NCBI RefSeq assembly: GCF_010731815.2
Contig: NZ_AP022593.1
Coordinates: 186,001 to 250,000, forward strand
Direction: 5' to 3'
Source: Mycolicibacterium arabiense
GTDB taxonomy: Bacteria > Actinomycetota > Actinomycetes > Mycobacteriales > Mycobacteriaceae
DNA length: 64,000 nucleotides
Shown here: positions 60,853 to 64,000 of the stretch, piece after piece
Layout: each line of letters begins with the position of its first letter
How positions within the stretch are numbered: position 1 is the first letter of the stretch
Position numbers and translations under genes: made by a program
The notes under the pieces: model-generated
What the model saw: only the letters and a program-made list of their open reading frames with translations
Told to the model about the DNA's origin: nothing
Database searches by the model: none

Positions 60853-61812
60853 CTACGGTACGGCGGTCAGCCGCCTTGACGATCGCGGCGGTGCCACGAT
60901 CTGCGAGTAGTGCGACGCGTCGCCGGTGATGACACGGCTGGTCGCCCCGTGCACGTCGACGGGGACGTCGCCGGCCAGCGTGATGCGGCTCAGCTTGCGG
61001 TACTGATCGTCGTAGTCGGACACGGCGTAGTGCTGGGTGGCGCGGTTGTCCCAGATGGCCAGATCGCCCGGCTGCCAGTTCCACCGGATCGTGTTCTCCA
61101 GCCGCGTCACCCGGGCCTGCAGCAGGTCCAGCAGCGTCGCCGACTCGCGGGTGCCGAGGCCCACGAAACGCTTGACGAAGTGGCCGAGCAGTAGCACCTT
61201 GCGGCCGGTCTCCGGGTGCACGCGCACGACGGGGTGCTCGGTCTCGAAGGTGTCGGAGACGAACTCGTCGCGGTACTCCCGCGCCTTGTCCAGCGCCGCG
61301 TCGCGGGACTCGTCGAAGTCGCGGACGTAGTCGTAGTCGTTGGTGTGGATCGCCCACAGGTTCTCGACGAGGTGGCGCAGTGATTCCGGCAGCTGGTCGT
61401 AGGCCGCCTCGGTCGACGCCCACGTGGTGGTGCCGCCGTAGGAGGGCAACGTGACGGCGCGCAGCAGCGACGCCTTCGGGATGCGGTCGACGAACGTGAC
61501 GTCGGTGTGCCACGAGTTCGCCTTGTCGTAGCGCGAGTCGATGGGCAGCACGTCGGTGCCGCGCGAGAGCACGGTCGGGTGCGCGAGCGTCGGGGTGCCC
61601 AGCGTGCGGGCGAAGGCGAGTTGCTCGGCGTCGTCGAGGTGCTGCTGATCGCGGAAGAAGATCACCTTGTGGGTCAGCAGGGCGTCGTTGATGGCGTCGA
61701 CGGTCGTGGCGTCGAGGTCGCCGCCGAGGCGGACGCCGTCGATGCGCGCGCCGATGTGCGCGCCGAGCTTGACGACGACGGGGAGGTCGGGGCTGGGGGA
61801 CGGGGAAGCCAT
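60853..61812 (-). CDS. TauD-family Fe(II)/2-oxoglutarate dioxygenase (alkylsulfatase-like, Rv3406-type)
   Basis: A 319-residue dioxygenase. The facial triad is H102 and D104 in WHTDVTF and H261 in [10 protein letters not shown], with R276 in LSRITL for 2-oxoglutarate. It is closely similar to Rv3406 of M. tuberculosis, a type II alkyl sulfatase that cleaves sulfate esters for sulfur use. It stands at the position held by mazEF7 in M. tuberculosis, between cobG and cobN, so it is an accessory insertion. Confidence 0.9.
   Translation of the reverse strand: MASPSPSPDLPVVVKLGAHIGARIDGVRLGGDLDATTVDAINDALLTHKVIFFRDQQHLDDAEQLAFARTLGTPTLAHPTVLSRGTDVLPIDSRYDKANSWHTDVTFVDRIPKASLLRAVTLPSYGGTTTWASTEAAYDQLPESLRHLVENLWAIHTNDYDYVRDFDESRDAALDKAREYRDEFVSDTFETEHPVVRVHPETGRKVLLLGHFVKRFVGLGTRESATLLDLLQARVTRLENTIRWNWQPGDLAIWDNRATQHYAVSDYDDQYRKLSRITLAGDVPVDVHGATSRVITGDASHYSQIVAPPRSSRRLTAVP
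60855..60860 (-). promoter_or_regulatory. -10-like TACCGT before cobG
   Basis: TACCGT on the minus strand ends 6 nt before the cobG GTG at 60848, implying a leaderless cobGH-IJ transcript. Confidence 0.45.
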
Positions 61813-61910
61813 TGCTTCATTCCCCCACTCGCGGGGCGTTGCCGACAGGGTTTCGCTTCCCGCGATCCGAAGTCGCCGACCGAGGTCGGAGCCTCGTGCA
61901 CGGGTTGGGT

Positions 61911-61924
61911 GTGACTTCGGTCAC
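61911..61924 (+). other. GTGAC-TTCG-GTCAC hairpin (UUCG tetraloop)
   Basis: A perfect 5-bp stem closed by a UUCG tetraloop lies in the 235-nt gap between the dioxygenase start and the small membrane protein. As RNA it would be very stable. Whether it is transcribed, and on which strand, cannot be read from sequence. Confidence 0.4.
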
Positions 61925-61998
61925 CAACGCGTCAGGTGTGTTCTCTGCCACACGATTCGATCGGAAACGGTACCGCCGGTACTAGGTTTCGAGACAGC

Positions 61999-62028
61999 CC
62001 GCCCGCCGACACCGGAGTCGGCGGGCGG
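61999..62028 (+). promoter_or_regulatory. 12-bp GC hairpin in the 5' leader of the small membrane protein gene
   Basis: CCGCCCGCCGAC (61999-62010) pairs perfectly with GTCGGCGGGCGG (62017-62028) around a 6-nt loop. GGAAAC (61963-61968), 17 nt and GTT (61986-61988) resemble an ECF SigE/SigH-type promoter, which would start the RNA just before the hairpin. AGAGAGGA (62035-62042) and the ATG at 62048 follow. Confidence 0.5.
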
Positions 62029-62047
62029 CATACAGAGAGGAACGACC

Positions 62048-62155
62048 ATGGTCGGTCTCATCGTTTTCGCCGTACTGGTACTCGCCCTCATCGCGCTGGT
62101 CGGGTTGCCCTACCCGCAGTCGTGGCACAGCCGCTGGGGTAGCTCCGACCGCTGA
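62048..62155 (+). CDS. Small single-pass membrane protein, 35 residues
   Basis: An ATG behind AGAGAGGA opens a 35-residue frame. Residues 2-21 are strongly hydrophobic (VGLIVFAVLVLALIALVGLP), giving one membrane helix. The tail YPQSWHSRWGSSDR is polar and slightly basic. I do not recognise a family. A long GC hairpin lies in the leader. It sits 58 nt before cobN. Confidence 0.6.
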   Translation: MVGLIVFAVLVLALIALVGLPYPQSWHSRWGSSDR

Positions 62156-62213
62156 GCCCTGGCGACCGAAGCCGCGGGGGCTCGATTGCGGCGGCGTGCG
62201 GTACGAATGGTGG

Positions 62214-64000
62214 GTGGCTCCCACTCCGTCGGTTCCGACCGTCCTGCTGCTGTCGACGTCCGATACCGATCTGATCGCCGCGCGTGCCAGCGGCGCCAAC
62301 TACCGCTGGGCCAACCCGTCCCGCCTGATCGACGGTGAACTCGCAGGACTCCTCGCCGACGTCCAGGTGGTCGTGGTGCGCATCCTCGGTGGCTACCGGG
62401 CGTGGGAGGACGGCATCGACGAAGTCGTCGCGTCCGGCATCCCCACGGTCGTCATCAGCGGTGAACAGGTGCCCGACGCCGATCTGATGAGCCATTCGTC
62501 GGTGCCCGCGGGCGTCGCACTGGAGACGCACGTCTACCTCGCCCAGGGCGGCGTGGCCAACTTCGCCCAGCTGCACGCGTTCCTCTCCGACACGATCCTG
62601 ATGACGGGGTACGGCTTCAGCCCGCCGGTCAGCACGCCCACCTGGGGAGTCCTGGACTGTCCGGAGGGGTACGAGTCCACCAACGACGGCCCGCGCGTCG
62701 CGATCCTCTTCTACCGCGCGCAATATCTGGCCGGCAACACGGCGTACATCGGTGCGCTGTGCCACGCCATCGACGCGGCGGGTGGCCGCCCCGTGCCCAT
62801 CTACTGCGCCTCGCTGCGCACCGCCGAACCCGAACTGCTCGACCTGCTCGCAGGCGTCGACGCGATGGTCACCACGGTGCTCGCCGCCGGCGGTGCCACG
62901 CCGGCCGCGGTGGGCGCCGGCGGCAGCGACGAGAATTGGAACGTCGCGCATCTCGCGGCACTCGACATCCCGATCCTGCAGGGGCTGTGTCTGACGTCGT
63001 CGCGGCATGCCTGGGAATCCAACGACGACGGCATGTCGCCGCTCGACGTCGCCACCCAGGTCGCGGTGCCCGAGTTCGACGGCCGCGTGATCACGGTTCC
63101 GTTCTCGTTCAAGGAGATCGACGACGACGGACTGATCTCCTACGTCGCCGACCCCGAGCGGTGCGCGCGGGTGGCGGGTCTGGCGGTGCGGCATGCGCGG
63201 TTGCGCCACGTCGCACCGGCCGACAAGCGCGTGGCGCTGGTGTTCTCGGCCTACCCCACCAAGCACGCCAGGATCGGCAACGCCGTCGGACTCGACACCC
63301 CTGCCAGCGCGGTCGTCCTGTTGCGGGCGATGCGCGACGCGGGCTACGACATCGGCGAAGTTCCCGGCGTCGACGCAGGCGATGGAGATGCACTCGTACA
63401 CGCCCTGATCGAGCGTGGCGGCCAAGATCCGGACTGGCTGACCGAGGAGAAGCTGGCAGCCAACCCGATCCGAGTGTCGGCCGCCGAGTATCGAGAATGG
63501 TTCGCGACGCTGCCAGAAGACTTCGCCGACGCGATCGTCGAGCACTGGGGTCCGCCCCCCGGCGAGTTGTTCGTCGACCGCAGCAACGACCCCGACGGTG
63601 AGATCGTCATCGCCGCAATGAAGTCCGGCAACGTGGTGATTTTGGTCCAGCCCCCGCGCGGGTTCGGCGAGAACCCCGTGGCGATCTATCACGACCCCGA
63701 CCTGCCGCCGAGTCACCACTACCTGGCGGCGTACCGATGGCTCGACCGTGACTTCGCCGACGGCTTCGGGGCCGACGCGGTGGTCCACATCGGCAAGCAC
63801 GGCAACCTGGAATGGCTGCCGGGCAAGACCCTCGGCATGTCGGCGGGCTGCGGCACCGACGCGGCGCTGGGCGACATGCCGCTGATCTACCCGTTCCTCG
63901 TCAACGATCCGGGGGAGGGCACCCAGGCCAAGCGCCGCGCGCACGCCATCCTGGTCGACCACCTGATTCCGCCGATGGCGCGCGCCGAGAGCTACGGCGA
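62214..64000 (+). CDS. cobN: Cobaltochelatase large subunit CobN (5' part, runs off the window)
   Basis: The first 595 residues of the large subunit of the ATP-dependent aerobic cobaltochelatase, which inserts cobalt into hydrogenobyrinic acid a,c-diamide with CobS and CobT. VLLLSTSDTDLIAARASG, RILGGYRAW, ITVPFSFKEIDDDGLISYVA and VVHIGKHGNLEWLPGKTLG are family segments. The open frame continues past 64000. The GTG at 62214 aligns with the M. tuberculosis start region (PTVLLLSTSDTDL). An earlier GTG at 62210 is out of frame. Confidence 0.95.
   Translation, partial: MAPTPSVPTVLLLSTSDTDLIAARASGANYRWANPSRLIDGELAGLLADVQVVVVRILGGYRAWEDGIDEVVASGIPTVVISGEQVPDADLMSHSSVPAGVALETHVYLAQGGVANFAQLHAFLSDTILMTGYGFSPPVSTPTWGVLDCPEGYESTNDGPRVAILFYRAQYLAGNTAYIGALCHAIDAAGGRPVPIYCASLRTAEPELLDLLAGVDAMVTTVLAAGGATPAAVGAGGSDENWNVAHLAALDIPILQGLCLTSSRHAWESNDDGMSPLDVATQVAVPEFDGRVITVPFSFKEIDDDGLISYVADPERCARVAGLAVRHARLRHVAPADKRVALVFSAYPTKHARIGNAVGLDTPASAVVLLRAMRDAGYDIGEVPGVDAGDGDALVHALIERGGQDPDWLTEEKLAANPIRVSAAEYREWFATLPEDFADAIVEHWGPPPGELFVDRSNDPDGEIVIAAMKSGNVVILVQPPRGFGENPVAIYHDPDLPPSHHYLAAYRWLDRDFADGFGADAVVHIGKHGNLEWLPGKTLGMSAGCGTDAALGDMPLIYPFLVNDPGEGTQAKRRAHAILVDHLIPPMARAESYG

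Noticed and set aside
62156..62213. Cobalamin riboswitch upstream of cobN
   Set aside because: The 58-nt gap is too short for the aptamer and lacks the conserved core.
62088..63962. Long minus-strand frame opposite cobN
   Set aside because: cobN matches its family across the whole interval, so the antisense frame is a shadow.

Overview
The window is about 64 kb of very GC-rich actinobacterial chromosome. Gene order and protein sequences place it in a mycobacterium, most likely a fast-growing Mycolicibacterium. The evidence is the mycothiol gene mshC, a complete Pup-proteasome locus, an MspA-type porin, a glucose permease between metH and hisE, and mycobacterial cobalamin genes. The order follows the M. 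tuberculosis block from about Rv2133c down to Rv2062c, read in one direction, with accessory genes inserted at several points.

Layout. 0-6 kb: end of an SCO1664-family gene, a GyrA-like/GNAT fusion, cysQ, mshC, a short-chain dehydrogenase, a DesA-type desaturase and a PAC2 protein. 6-10 kb: metH behind a leader that folds like an S-adenosylhomocysteine (SAH) riboswitch. 10-15.7 kb: HAD phosphatase, glcP-like permease, hisE-hisG, a DUF4126 membrane protein and an RclA/MerA-like reductase. 15.6-27.3 kb: a mixed block in which several accessory genes are broken (flavodoxin, DinB-like, membrane protein, mspA) while core genes (RecB-like nuclease, trmI, mpa) are intact. It also holds an ArsR/SRPBCC pair, an MTB12-like/LppK operon and a convergent sensor kinase/response regulator pair. 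27.5-41 kb: dop, pup, prcB, prcA, then an inserted alcohol/aldehyde oxidation cassette (betB-like, APC permease, GMC oxidoreductase) and a cNMP/CBS/nucleotidyltransferase protein, then pafA, pafB, pafC. 41-48 kb: tatA, tatC, helY, a DUF4333 protein, a 5'-3' exonuclease and pepE. 48-64 kb: F420-dependent reductase, DprE2-like dehydrogenase and the cobalamin genes cobL-cobM-cobK, cobIJ-cobH-cobG and cobN (runs off the end). The cob genes are split by a phosphotransferase gene plus an amino-acid ABC transporter operon, and by a dioxygenase plus a small membrane protein.

How the genes work together. Mpa, Pup, Dop, PafA and PrcBA form the pupylation-proteasome pathway, and PafBC is the DNA-damage activator encoded beside it. 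The cob genes make the cobalamin that MetH needs, and the metH leader probably senses SAH. CysQ and MshC serve sulfur and mycothiol metabolism. TatA and TatC form the twin-arginine exporter.

Most notable. (1) A 577-residue fusion of a class V PLP aminotransferase with a YheO-type PAS and HTH regulator ends an amino-acid ABC transporter operon that has two spaced palindromic sites upstream. (2) The metH leader has a ligand-type pseudoknot that competes with a hairpin hiding the Shine-Dalgarno sequence. (3) Many genes begin 6-8 nt after a TANNNT -10 hexamer, which implies leaderless transcripts. One divergent pair (exonuclease/pepE) has overlapping -10 boxes. (4) Four damaged genes lie within 11 kb.
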